This document shows, one piece after another, positions 32,231 to 43,475 of a stretch of 64,000 nt of DNA; position 1 is the first letter of the stretch; every line of letters starts with the position of its first letter. The stretch is from Drechmeria coniospora. Taxonomy: Eukaryota; Ascomycota; Sordariomycetes; Hypocreales; Ophiocordycipitaceae. The translations under genes were made by a program, and so were the position numbers. The notes beneath the pieces were generated by a model. That model saw nothing but the letters and a program-made list of their open reading frames with translations. It searched no databases and was not told the origin of the DNA. The stretch spans positions 5,219,157 through 5,283,156 of the forward strand of contig NC_054391.1 of NCBI RefSeq assembly GCF_001625195.1. Reading direction: 5' to 3'.

Positions 32231-35200
32231 TCATCTCAACGGCGACCCCTTACCCGGCGTCCAACTGGCACCACCGAAACCTGACGTCCCCTGCGTCGGC
32301 GCCGCCAGCCCAATCGCTTTTCTCACGGGTGTCGATGGCCTAGGCGTTCCCCCGTCCGCCGGCAGCGGCGGGGTGTCCACCCTCTGCACGTCGCAATCGT
32401 CCTTCCTTGGCGGCTTGAAGTTCACCTCCCGGCCGGCACGATAAATGTCCTGCAGCATGGCGTCCAAGATGCCGGCGTCCTCGAATTCCAAGTATTTCCT
32501 ATATAGCTTGAGAGCGGTGCGGGAGTCCTCGATGGAGTCATGCGTCTCCAGCTGGATGTCCTCCTTGAGGAGGCACCACGCCAAAAAGGCGAGAGAGAGC
32601 TTGCGGAGGCGTGACTGGAGGAAGAAGAGGTCGATGGTGTCGATGACCTGAGTCTTAGGAACGTGAATGTTCACGACTCGAAAATCCTGCTTCAGTCCGT
32701 GGCCCAGGAACTTGCAACCCAAGTTCAGGAGAACCCAGAGCTTCTTGTATGCCATCTTCAGCGGTAGCAGGCTGTGCTTCGAGATGCGAGGATCCAGGTC
32801 TTCCTCCCTGATGCCCGAGTACGATGTGAGATAGTCTACAATCGGTTCCTTGATGGCAATGTAGTCATCGATGAACGGCGTCCCTTCCTTCTCGCCGTGG
32901 CCGCGCACGACAGAGGCTCGGGCAAGGGCATAGACGATGGGTCGAATCGTCTCTCGCTCGCCATCCGAGTTCATCTCAATTTCCGGCTGCCGCACGGCGA
33001 CGAATTCTGTGTCGAGGGCAATGATTGTCTCCGGGCCAGGACGTTCCGTCTTGGGATCGAGAATTTGATACGTCTTGACTTCGGAGTTCAAGCTGGGACT
33101 ATCCATCACGTCAGCCCCTCGCGCATCTCGTCAACACATTTCGGCGGTTGGACTTACCTGAAGTCTTGGTATAGAATGGAGGTGTCGAGATGGTCTTTCC
33201 AGTCTGTATCGATTTTGTTGTTTGCTTGTTTCATTTGGAAACATATCACCGACGGAACTTTCCAAGACGTGTTGAAAGCGAGCGCGTCATCGGTGCGGAC
33301 GGTGCGAACCAAAAAGTCGTTGAACAGGTGCCACTGACTCTCGCCCGGTGCTTCCGGTTCGGCGTGTGCGACTTTTGAAACGTTAGCATGCGGTAGCGTT
33401 ACGATGGAAAGGAGCGGAATCACGCACCATTGATCACAGCCACCAAGTGAGGCTTTTGGGTCTGGCCACCCTCCACATTTATGGCCATACCGATAAGGGA
33501 GTATACGGTGATGTTGTGCATCCCCCGTTGCAGGTGAAGCTTCAGGTCCTCTCCTTCATAGCAATAGAACTGGCCTTGGTCGACGATGATACCAATCTCC
33601 TCCGGCAGCCACCCTGGCGTTGACCAAAGCATGCGGTGATCGGGGTTGGTGATGGCTGTGTTCAGCATCAACACGGCGGGAATGTTGTAGATGGATTTCC
33701 TGGTGGCGATGGTTTGATATCGCTGGCAGCGGCTGCACCAGCCTTTCGATGTCGTCTCTCGCTCAATGCTACTCTTAAGAACTTGAGAGAAAGTCACGCG
33801 TGGCATCTTGGTACTGTTGCGGCCAGGTTGTTTCTAAGAGAATCTGTGAGCGAGGTCCGATGGAGAAGGCGGAAGGCTCTTCGAAACTCACAAGTGGAGG
33901 ATAAAGCAGATCATTAACGAAGGTCGATCCAGGTCTGGTGTACTCGCTCCTGCAGTTCATACATCGTATGGAACTTGTGGCGGAGGTGGCCAGGATCTGC
34001 AAATTCGTTAGGGCGGCTCCCACGTTTCTCGTAGCTTGATCCGTACCTGCTCCATGGAAGAAGAAGAGGGCGACATGCTTCGATAGTCTTGTACAATCTT
34101 CTCCAGAAAGAATCGTGTCAAACCTTGCAGCATGACGTTCAACGACGACCCGTGCAAGTCCTCCTCGAGTAGTCCCAGTGGAGCGGCTACAGGAGCGATC
34201 AGAAATGGACATTCAGCACGAAATCCAGTCGAATTCGAGCCTTACCTTGAGGGTGGTTGCTGAGAGTCCTCAGTAAGTTGGTCGCCTGGCATATAGAACC
34301 ATCGGCTTTCTGTAGCATGTCGAAAAGGAAACCCAATTCGCAAAGCAGGCATATCTCGCTGATGCATGCCGTTGCCGCGTGCTGTAGGGCCAAATTCCGT
34401 ACCAGGGGGGTGAAGTGCATGATCTGAAGCAGGGAGTTTGCGTAAGAGTTGGAGATGTGTATCTCCAAACCGGAGTAGCGAGTCTTGTTGTAGAAGCTAG
34501 CGTTCGCACAACGTTTAGTCCCTTGTTCCTACGGTTCCCGGAGAGAGACTGGAACAGAATACTCACCCGAAATCGAAGTCGTCGACACCAAACTTGCTGT
34601 ACTTGATCTCAACATTTCGGTACATCAATGGCATTTCCGATTGCATGCTTTTGATTTCTGGGCCGCCGAGGGGGCTTGGGAGATCATCGGCCTTATCATC
34701 CAACCTGCGGGTGTCGCTCTTCGCCAATTCTCGAGCCTTTTCGCTCAGAAACTTGGGGGCCTTTAGACCCAAACTGGCGGCCTTGTGGACACTTCGCGTA
34801 TCATCGACCTGGTTTCTTCGAAGGCCGCGCGTATTCCGACCATACATGCCGAACTCGGCCGTCTTGAGGCCATGCAGAAACGGAGCATCGAACTTGGCTG
34901 GTGGGGCGCCAACATCGCAGACAATATCCGGCCAGGCTGATGCCAGCACATCACGATAGTACGGCAGACCTACGGAGTTGAGTGGACTGTTCGCGGTTAG
35001 CATGCGTCGCGGGGGAAAGGGCGCGGAACGGTGGCAACGCACAAGTCAGGGGTCCATTCGACAGGTGGCATCGCTTCCTCGGCCGTGGCAAACTCGATTG
35101 GGGTTGCGAGATCGACAAAGTGTAGTTTCGACGGTGATCCCCATAGGTGGATCGAACATTCGGGATCGGCAAGAGCAATGGCCTCGCCGGAGGGAGCAAT

Positions 35201-36413
35201 TTCGAACATGCTGAGGTACGAGATGACGTTTGCTTGGCGGACATTGCTCGTGTTTGGGTTCATCAGATCGACAACGTGCATCTGTCCAGTCTGCGAGACT
35301 ACGATGCTCGTCGTCAACATCCTCGGGTGCATGCGAACGAATGCGGCTCCGGCGGGGAAGGGAATCGGCGGCATCGAGGCCATCTTCTTGATGTCGAAGA
35401 CGTTGAGGAAGGGATCGAGCATGTAGTTCTGGCCTTGACGTAGGGAGTATCCGCATGTGACGATGAAGTCGTGCTGGGCATCCATGTCATTGATGAGTGC
35501 CGAGTGGGCGTTCCAGGACTTGACAACGGCAAAGGTGATTGGGTCCAAAAGATGGACAGTTCCCGTTTTCGTTGCGGCGCAAATATACCGGCCGCGCTTC
35601 ATGATGGAATATTGATGCTCGGTAGATACCTAACAGGTTGGTGTCCGTTGCGCTCGAGGATGGCGGGTGGCCCGGGAGGCGACGTGACTCACTTGCTTGA
35701 CGACCTCGCCCTTATTGAGGTCGATGACTAGCATCTTGTCCTGATGTCCGGCGACGATGATCTCGGCCGTGCCCTTGGACGTAAAGCTCATGCATCGAAG
35801 GTCCTGCATGTCGGTAGTCCTATCCACGGATCGTCCGTCAGTTGGGTCGGCCGAAGCAAGCAACGGTCAGAGGGTTAATGGATGACGGAGCGACGAGATA
35901 CCTCAGGTGCCATATCGGCAGTCCCCTCCGCAAGGCCATGTGAAGGTCCTTGGGCCCTAGAGCGATGACACCCCTATCATTCACCAACACCTGCCGCACC
36001 GGTCCGTCGGCAGACAGGTGGGCCTTGAAGGAAGTGTACCTCTGGAGGTCGGAACCCATGAACGAGGTGACTCGGCCCTACCCCTGCCGTCAGCTAGGGA
36101 CCTTATGTTGAGTATCCGGGCAAACGACGTACGTAGTCATTCCCCGTCCAGAGAAGCTCCTGCGAAGTGTCGAAGATCATGGTGGTGACGGGCGTCAGCA
36201 TCGCATGGACGCCCGGGGCCGGGAGCGAAATTCGGGAGACCTAAGGCAGGACGGAAAGGTCAGCAGGTGTCGATCAAGTAGATTGAAGAGGGGTACAGAT
36301 AAGGATACGAGGGATCGAGGCCGATTTTAAGACGGTGCCGGCACGATGGCGACGGCGTTATGAAGGGCATCGATCCCAAGGCTGTAACATACTTCATCCC
36401 AGTCTCCGTCCAT
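32231..36413 (-). CDS. PAN2: PAN2, catalytic subunit of the Pan2-Pan3 poly(A)-nuclease deadenylase
   Basis: Twelve exons on the reverse strand: 36413-36393, 36240-36133, 36077-35902, 35819-35693, 35629-35043, 34986-34567, 34496-34246, 34186-34047, 33996-33892, 33833-33428, 33371-33158 and 33098-32231, giving 1140 residues. The order is an N-terminal WD40 propeller ([37 protein letters not shown]), a linker that binds Pan3, and a catalytically dead UCH-like domain with paired cysteines (CMNC, CSRC). The C-terminal DEDD exonuclease shows [17 protein letters not shown] and [14 protein letters not shown]. It trims the poly(A) tails of cytoplasmic mRNAs before Ccr4-Not. The 7-codon first exon (MDGDWDE) joins to [13 protein letters not shown], as in relatives. 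Every junction keeps frame and restores family sequence. Introns are mostly 50-70 nt; the first is 152 nt. Confidence 0.95.
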
Positions 36414-37395
36414 TGTGGTCGACAGATCATTCTCCGGGTGACCCCAGGGACCATAGCTCGACGAGAGGATGGTGCGCTGAGGCAAGCCTGCGGGGAGGCT
36501 TCGCGACTTGGTTCCAGGCCAGGGCGACGCGATGGGATGGTGAATTTCGAGATGGCAGATGTGAGATGAGGAGGAGGCAGCGACGGAGGCCGAATGGGTG
36601 AGTAGTCGATCAGCTTTAGTCTATTGCCTGTACACGGTACCTACCAATTATTATCCGCGTACGACTTAAGTACTTTAGTACGTACAAGTACGAGTACCGA
36701 GCGCTGCTACGTACCACTAAATGATAGTAGAGTACTTGCAAGTAGGCAATTGAACTCGAACGTTAGCGCACCAGTACCCGGACTGTTCATTGTTGGCGGG
36801 GCACAGCAGCCAGCCGACGCAAGTCCGTGGCGAAGCCCCTACCCTGTAGGTTGACGTACAGCGAAACTGCGGACACCTACCTCCTCGAGGGCAACGTCCC
36901 CGTTGTTGCTTGTTCTCGCATCGATTAGGACCATAGCCCCTAGAATACTTCTCTTTGTCCTTTCTTCTGGATGGCATTTTACGTTCGCGCTTCGCGTACA
37001 CCGTTTTGAAGCATAGCATGTTTGGGTGGGTGGACGACCTACGTCGACACGACCACTCCTCAACTCTCAAATGTCCCTACCAACATATCGACAACCATCC
37101 CTAGCCATCGTTTCTTCATATGGTCACACCCGACGCGGCAACGTCGATGCGCCCATAGGTGCAAGTGCTTGCACATATAAACATACGCTCGTTGGCCAGC
37201 ACAAGTTTCGTACAGCACCCTCCGAAGGCACTGTCGCCGAACTGAACCGCACTGCATCATAGCATCCTCACGCGAACGGGCATGCCTTTGTTCGAGCCGT
37301 CTGAAATAATAAGGAACATACTGTACGCACACATATACATACATGGTACATATATACATACAAGGCGCTGCCACCAACGTCAAGGTGAGCAATCG
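36414..37395. other. Interval between PAN2 5' end and methyltransferase 3' end
   Basis: A 982-bp interval with no supported gene. A small repeat island at about 36630-36740 lies 220-330 bp upstream of PAN2. The methyltransferase side has a short (ATAC)-rich run at about 37320-37360. Confidence 0.6.
36630..36740. repeat. GTAC-rich repeat island 10
   Basis: GTAC and related steps, with TTAAGTACTTTAGTACGTAC and AAGTACGAGTACCGAG, over about 110 bp. The ACGGAGT heptamer is absent, so this is the weakest island. Confidence 0.5.
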
Positions 37396-38348
37396 TCAGG
37401 ATATTTGGTACACCATAAAGCTGACCGCTTGCGAGGACCCCACGGCAAAGCTGGGCGGACTGTGAGCAAAATCATGCGTGGCCTCCATTTCGACTTTCCA
37501 CCTTGTCCGTGTCAGGAAGCCAATCTCGTCCCACAGCCGTTGGAAGCTGCCCTTGTCGTGCAGGAAGGCAGACATGGTGTTCGTCAGAGGCTTGCCGGGG
37601 TTTGTCGTGCCAACTTGCCGGCCGTATATGAGCGCATTCTTGGTGCCTGGCTTGATGAAACTGACGAGACGCTTGCCGATGTAGAGCTGCTGAACCCGGC
37701 TAAAGAGGTGAAAGAAGCTCCCAGCGTAAATGATGGTCACCCTGCCGCGCAACGCGTCGATCCTGGTGTCTTCGGGGTCGAGTATGTCACCTGCGACGAA
37801 CAAGGCTCCCAGCGTTTTCCTGTCGCGGAACAGGTCGTATCCGATGTCGATAAACTTGGGCTGCACGTCTGTGCCGATGAGCTGGGAGCCTCGGACTCCG
37901 GCGGCACGAAGCTGGCGGAGAATCTGACCGACGCAGCAGCCGAGGTCGAGAAAGACGTCCCGCGATCCAGCGACAAGCAAGCGAAAGACGACTTGTTGGT
38001 GGCATGGGTCTTGACTGTCGGCGAGGCGGAGGAACTTCCACCGACCAACGAAAGGATAGCGCGAGATGCTCCAGGCATCCTGTCGCTGTTCGACGGCATG
38101 TTAACGTGCTGCGTAGGCGATGCAACGGGCCATGATGCAGTTCACGCGAACAAGTGTAACAAACGTACCACGCGCATGATGTGATGATCAATGTCGGCGG
38201 CCGGAATTTTGCTGTAGGAGCGAAGCAGGTCGCGCATGGGGGCTATGTCGTCGGGAAGATCGGAGACGTACGCCCACTGCTGCACCGTCATGATATCAAT
38301 GGGGTTCCCGCGCTCCCCCGCGCGTGGCGAGGTCAATGCGGACGGCAT
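37396..38348 (-). CDS. Class I SAM-dependent methyltransferase, secondary-metabolism type
   Basis: Exons 38348-38169 and 38085-37396 on the reverse strand, giving 289 residues. SAM-binding motif I is FLDLGCCVGQ (around residues 105-114), followed by GTDVQPKFIDIGYDLFRD, a DILD acidic loop, and IIYAGSFFHLFS. This pattern belongs to a fungal methyltransferase family often found in polyketide and meroterpenoid clusters (AusD-like). The acceptor at 38086 was chosen over one 6 nt later because it gives VRQDAWSISRYPFVGRWKFL, which aligns without gap to the family's VRDKAW segment. No synthase or other biosynthetic gene lies within the window, so its substrate and pathway are unknown. The start ATG at 38348 is the first in frame; MTVQQWAYV, 19 residues later, is an alternative. 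Confidence 0.8.
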
Positions 38349-38689
38349 GTCGGTGCATTTCTTGACCTGCGGTAGCCTCGGTGCTTGCTCTCGGCGAGTT
38401 GAGGGCTAGGAGCAGGGAAGCAACAGCATGCTGGCTGGGTTGGGGCTGCGATGCGATACGGCCACAGAGCAACGAAAGCGAGCCGGAAAGTCCGACTGGG
38501 CTTGACTCAGAGCGCACCAGGAGTGCCGAAGTGGAAGGGAAAGCCAGCAACCGGGACGTGCAGGCTGATGATGATGGTAATGACGGGTGTTGATGAACCG
38601 ATGGAAGGAGATCGGATAAAGGGCATTGGAGGGTCGGGAAGGAAACCAGGGAATTGAAGTGCAACATTGAAATTACGAGCACATATACG

Positions 38690-39410
38690 ACATACTGTAC
38701 TCCGTAGATAGAGTAAGTATAGTACCAACCAACAGCAGAGGAATTCGTCCTGACTAGGACTTTCCTACTGTTTAAAGTTTGAAGCAGGCTGCATGCATGC
38801 TTGTACATGACGACTTGTACACGTTATGAACAGCCGGCAGTTACAAGTATCTGTACAAGGCCGAGAACGAGTACCGATATTCTGCATGCTCAAGTACATG
38901 TACTGGTACTAGGGACGAGTACTTGCATGTACTAAGTACGGCCTTTTCCATATTCTGTACATATTTGCTGTCAAGTATGCAAAAATAGTAGGGTGATGTA
39001 CGAGCTGATGTTGGAAACAGGTTCGGGGCTCGTAATGCTTGTACTTGTACTCCGTACGGAGTACGAGTATTATTATTACCATATTCATTACGGAGTACTC
39101 CGTACTTCCTCGTTCACCACTTAGGTAGTGGAATAGGTACATGTACTACGTTCTTGTACGCCATGTACAGTAATACTCCGTACCTCCTACAAGTTGGTAC
39201 TCTTAGGGTTGATACTAGTACTGTTGCCTTAATAGTACTTAGTTGTACAAGTACAGCACAGTACAGACACATGTACACAGTACGGAGTCCGGAGTACTTG
39301 CACATAAGTACTCCGTACAGAAATAATACTTGTAAACTGACTATTCTGTGGTACCTGTACAAGTACATGCACATCCCCAGCGTAAATAAGACAAATGAAA
39401 TACAAATAGA
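38690..39410. repeat. GTAC / ACGGAGT repeat island 11
   Basis: One of the densest islands. It includes an 18-bp perfect palindrome GTACTCCGTACGGAGTAC at 39047-39064, and TACGGAGTACTCCGTA at 39089-39104. These are the head-to-head and tail-to-tail pairings of the same unit. ACTCCGT units also occur at about 38699, 39176 and 39310, and ACGGAGT at about 39282. Confidence 0.85.
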
Positions 39411-39689
39411 GCAACCAAATCACAGGAGGACATGAATTTATTCAAGTGAATATTACTGTTGATGCACACAATAACCCAAGGGATAGAGCCCGTTCGTACC
39501 AATAATGCAACAGATGTGCACTGTCAACGCAGTTCTCGTGTTTGATCTCGAACTGACATCTTCTCCCGTCCTTCTAGAGTCGTCAAGGGTCAGGGTCTTG
39601 CGCCATGACGCACAGACTAGAGGCTAAGGTAAGAGCCTCGTCACTGATATGTCGCGTGGTGCGTTGACTAACCCATGCCCAACACCCCA

Positions 39690-40080
39690 TAAGCTGTGCT
39701 CCATACATACAGTACACTTACATGTAAGTACTTACATGTAGTTGTGGGTATTATTGTGCTCCGTACGGAGTACACTTACTTACTTACAGTACAACTATTA
39801 TTACTAGGTAAGTACTAAAGTACAGAGTACGGTAAGTAGGTTTTCATGTGCGGAGTACTCCGTACAGCTAAAGCACAAGTACTTAAGCACGGATGAATAT
39901 ACTTGTGCAAGTACGGAGTACGGAGTACTTACAGTTCAGTACTCCCTACTTGTGTACAAGCACATGTAGGTACTCCGTACTTGCTGTACTTAAGTGCACA
40001 AGTACATACAGTAAGTACAATACTTAGTACACCTACGTAATATGTACATGTACCCCGTACTTGTATGCATAAGTACTTAT
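39690..40080. repeat. GTAC / ACGGAGT repeat island 12
   Basis: It includes TTACATGTAAGTACTTACATGTA (about 39718), CTCCGTACGGAGTAC (about 39760), CGGAGTACTCCGTAC (about 39852) and the direct repeat GTACGGAGTACGGAGTAC (about 39911). The dense GTAC steps continue to 40076. Confidence 0.85.
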
Positions 40081-40864
40081 GGGACGAAACGAAACACGAC
40101 GGCAAACAGCCCACCAGCAGCTTGGAGCTTTCAGCCCCCCAAGACTGACCACTCAACTGCCTTGCTTTCGTGTCCCCGACCCACCAAGTTCTAGTCCGTA
40201 GTAACCTGGACGCGCAAAGCTCGATCCGAAAAATTCTTCCACCTCCGAAGTCCCAAGTTGCAACACACCTTGCTCGCCAACAGTGAACACCCACACGGGG
40301 CCACCTTATTCCGCGACAGGCCAGGCCCATCCATCGCATTTATCATCATCCGTTCCTGAAGCTATCACGCATTCACCCATTATTGTAAGTCGACGCGTCA
40401 CATCCCCCTTTTCTCCAGCAGCGCAACAGCCAATTGCAAGGCGAGACAATCTTCTGTCGCCCATTTCATTGCCTTGACGCGAGCACCTCGCTCGTCCAAC
40501 CTTGTCCGTCCAACGAACAATCTTGCAGAGCTGACCTGACGATGGCTGCCAGTCCGTCCCAACGCCTCACCTCGCATTTCGCGTGGCCCTTCAGGTCATT
40601 GCATTTTCAGGCGGGCGGGTGAGCCGTCTCGTTCAATAGGCAACCTCGCATCGACCCCGCCCCATACCGTCACTGCGTTGGTTGGGTCGAGAGAAACAAC
40701 GCGTCGCTATCCCCTGCTTCGATATTTTCGACCTCGCATCCGGCTTGAGAAGGTCACGACGACCTGCCACCTGCCACCTCCCTGCGCCGTGCCCTACTTG
40801 CGACACCGCCACCGGTGATCACACCGGTGACCAGCTGCTAGCACCACCTGGCATTGATTGCACC

Positions 40865-43475
40865 ATGACTCCAGGCAGGGAGGGCGAACATGAGGACGCC
40901 GCTGGTCTGACGTATCCATCCCCTGGTGCCGAAACGATGGATGCCGGTCCCTTCTACCACGCAAATGGCCGCGATGGAGGGGCATCAGAGCACGTCCCGG
41001 AGCACGAACGTCAAGATGTCAAGCCGTTCCCCGAAGACGGGCATGCGCATGCGCATGAGCAACCACACGAGCACCAACACGAGCACCAACACGAGCACCC
41101 ACACGAGCACGAGCACGAGCACGAGCGCGAGCACGAACATGAGAACGTGCAGGAGCATGAACATCTGCAGGAGCAGGAGCAGGAGCAGGAGCACGAACAC
41201 GAGCACGATCAGGGGCAAGGAGAGATGCAGGGTCAAATGCAGGGTCAGCTGCAAGGCCAGATGCAGGGCCAGATGCAGGCACAGGAATCGGCCGCGGCGC
41301 ATCAACATGTGTCGCGCCCGTCGAATCTCGAAGAGCTGCAGCTTGCGGCTCAGCTCGGCGATGGCTTGGCCGGCGCACAAATGATGCCTGCGACGGACCC
41401 GAACATGAGCGTGGACGATCACGACCACAGCATGCGCAGTATTATGCCTCACCCAGAACCCGAGCAGCAGCAGACCCCATCCTATGCGCAAGACGCACAG
41501 GCAGCCGACCACATGGCCCAGCATGCCATCCCTGTTCCGGTTGGCCCCTCGGTGGCGCCGCAGTATCAGATGGGAGATGGCATTCCGCCCCGGAAGCGGT
41601 CCAAGGTCTCTCGCGCCTGCGACGAATGTAGACGAAAGAAAATCAAATGCGATGCGCAGTCGGACGCGGGAGACACGCCATGCTCCAGCTGCGCGCGAGC
41701 CTCGATTCGATGCTTGTTCAGCCGCGTGCCTCAAAAGCGAGGTCCAAGCAAGGGGTAAGCCCGCTCGGAGCGGCAAGCCGACAAGATGGAGCGGAGAAGT
41801 GGCTGACAGGAATCGCAGATATATCAAGGAACTCGCGGACCGCATCCACAGCATCGAAAACAAGCTCGAGTCCGAAGGCAACCTGACGCAGGATGACATC
41901 GACAAGCTCTTCGCGCCCGAGCGGCCGCGCAGCCACAGCCAAACGGGAGAAGACGGAAGTCGAAAGCGACCCTTCTCAAGCATCTCCACGGGCGAGTTCA
42001 GCACGCCGTTGACGGCCCGTCAGGCGCCCTGGGGCTCGGAGCCCCGGCCAATCCAGCCGGCATCAGCGTCGTCGGATCACTTTGCGAGCCACGGGTTTGC
42101 CAACAACCACGCGTTGGCACCGCAGCCTGCCGCCATCAAGCCGGATGATACCCCGTCAAGGCCGCCGATGGCACCAATGGATCCGTCCCTGGCCGAGGCC
42201 GATGAGCTGCCGCTACCAATCGACGAGGATGCTGTGAACGAGTAAGTCGAGCAGCCCGACCGTTTCGTCTCAGCGCGATGCCAAACTAACCCATCTCCAG
42301 TTTCCTGGCTACAATCCAGCCATTGTACCCCATTCTGCCGAGCAGCGCGTCCCGCATCCAGTCGCTGTTGTCACAGTGCCCCCCCTCTCTGAGGACGGCA
42401 TTCGCCCTCGCCCTTCTCTCCGTCGGTCAAAGCACGACGGGAGATGCCAAACATGCCGACGGCCTCCTGCATGAGTGGGAGAACAGCAGCGGCCAGCGCA
42501 CGAGAGCCACGGACATTGTCCATGCCCAGACTCTCCTGCTCTTGATAATCGATGCCGATTGGCGTGGATTGCCGACGCTGCCGTTCCTCCTGGCCCGAGC
42601 CATCGCGCTCGCCAACAGCATGAGCCTGTGGAAGGCTACACTCGCCGAGTCGGCAGACACCGACTCGGAGGATCAACTATCCATCAAGATTTGGTGGTCG
42701 TTGGTCATGATGGATCGTTGGTACGCCGCCGGCATGGGGCGACCCAGCCAAATCCCGGACAGCAGCGTAGTCGCCCAGGCAGGCCTGCAGGCGACGGTGG
42801 GCGAGGTCTGCTTCCACTTTCTGCGTGAGTCACCGAGCCGAGTGCCGCATGCCGTGGACGGGAAACTGACCAACCGCAGGTTTGTCGAAGCTCCTGAACA
42901 GGATCGCCTTTGTCATCTCGACCCTACCTTCGGGCGCAACAACGGCCGAGCAATCGATGGCCTCCGTCCTCGGAGATTACATCGAGAACTATCGGGAAGA
43001 CCTCCCCCCTCACGTCGATGCCGCGTCATACCCCCTCGTCCATCTTGCCTACTGGCATTGCCGTCTGCTCGTCACATTGCTGACCCCCGGCGCAACGGCA
43101 ACCGACACCATGTGGCCGACGAAGGAGCTCGCGAATCTCTTGTCGCTCAACGGCCACCTGAGAAGCCCCCTCATCAATCACTTCGTCTCCCTCGTCGTCC
43201 TTTCCTTGAGCAAGCTGGCGAAAGCGGATAGCGCGCGGGAGGAGACTACAAGGCTGATCAAGGAGATTGTCGACGCGCCCGGCGGCGATCACTGGGACGG
43301 CGCCCGGGACCGATTGGCCGAGCAGCTTCGTCCGTCGTCGTCGGTCGAGGCGACGGCCAGCCAGGGACTCCAGCACCTCGCGGACCTGGCGACTGCGCAC
43401 GAGGGGATCGTCCCTGGCGCAGGCGAAGTGGCCTTTGGGCCCTCCCTCGCCTCCGGTTACCTTGAAACCTCATGA
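40865..43475 (+). CDS. Zn2Cys6 transcription factor resembling Rgt1
   Basis: Exons 40865-41754, 41819-42241, 42301-42824 and 42880-43475, giving 810 residues. Residues about 60-115 are an extraordinary His/Glu alternation, followed by 4-residue QGQM-type repeats to about 135. The Zn2Cys6 cluster is C252-x2-C-x6-C-x10-C-x2-C-x6-C283, then the linker VPQKRGPSKGYIKELADR and a short coiled coil. The KRGPSKGYI linker is characteristic of yeast Rgt1 and its filamentous relatives, which control glucose transporter genes; the regulated genes here are unknown. The C-terminal part (FLATIQPLYPILP onward, LLARAIALANSMSLWK) is the middle-homology region of fungal zinc-cluster factors, with IKIWWSLVMMDRWYAAGMGRPSQI typical. 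Expected in the nucleus. The start is the first family-like ATG. It is convergent with the copper-fist gene. Confidence 0.88.
41040..41285 (+). repeat. Coding 12-bp repeats (His/Glu and QGQM types)
   Basis: From about 41066 to 41135, units based on CACGAGCACCAA and CACGAG encode HE/HQ repeats. From 41226 to 41285, five 12-bp units of ATGCAGGGTCAG type encode MQGQ. Both lie in exon 1 of the Zn2Cys6 factor, and both are whole-codon repeats that can change length without a frameshift. Confidence 0.9.

Larger units (their letters stand above)
38349..40864. other. 2.5-kb divergent interval, methyltransferase / Zn2Cys6 factor
   Basis: No gene is supported. Two dense repeat islands (38690-39410 and 39690-40080) are separated by about 280 bp of ordinary sequence. 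The final 780 bp are pyrimidine-rich and look like the promoter and long 5' leader of the transcription factor gene. An upstream in-frame ATG at 40682 exists but would add 61 residues unlike the family. Confidence 0.65.
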
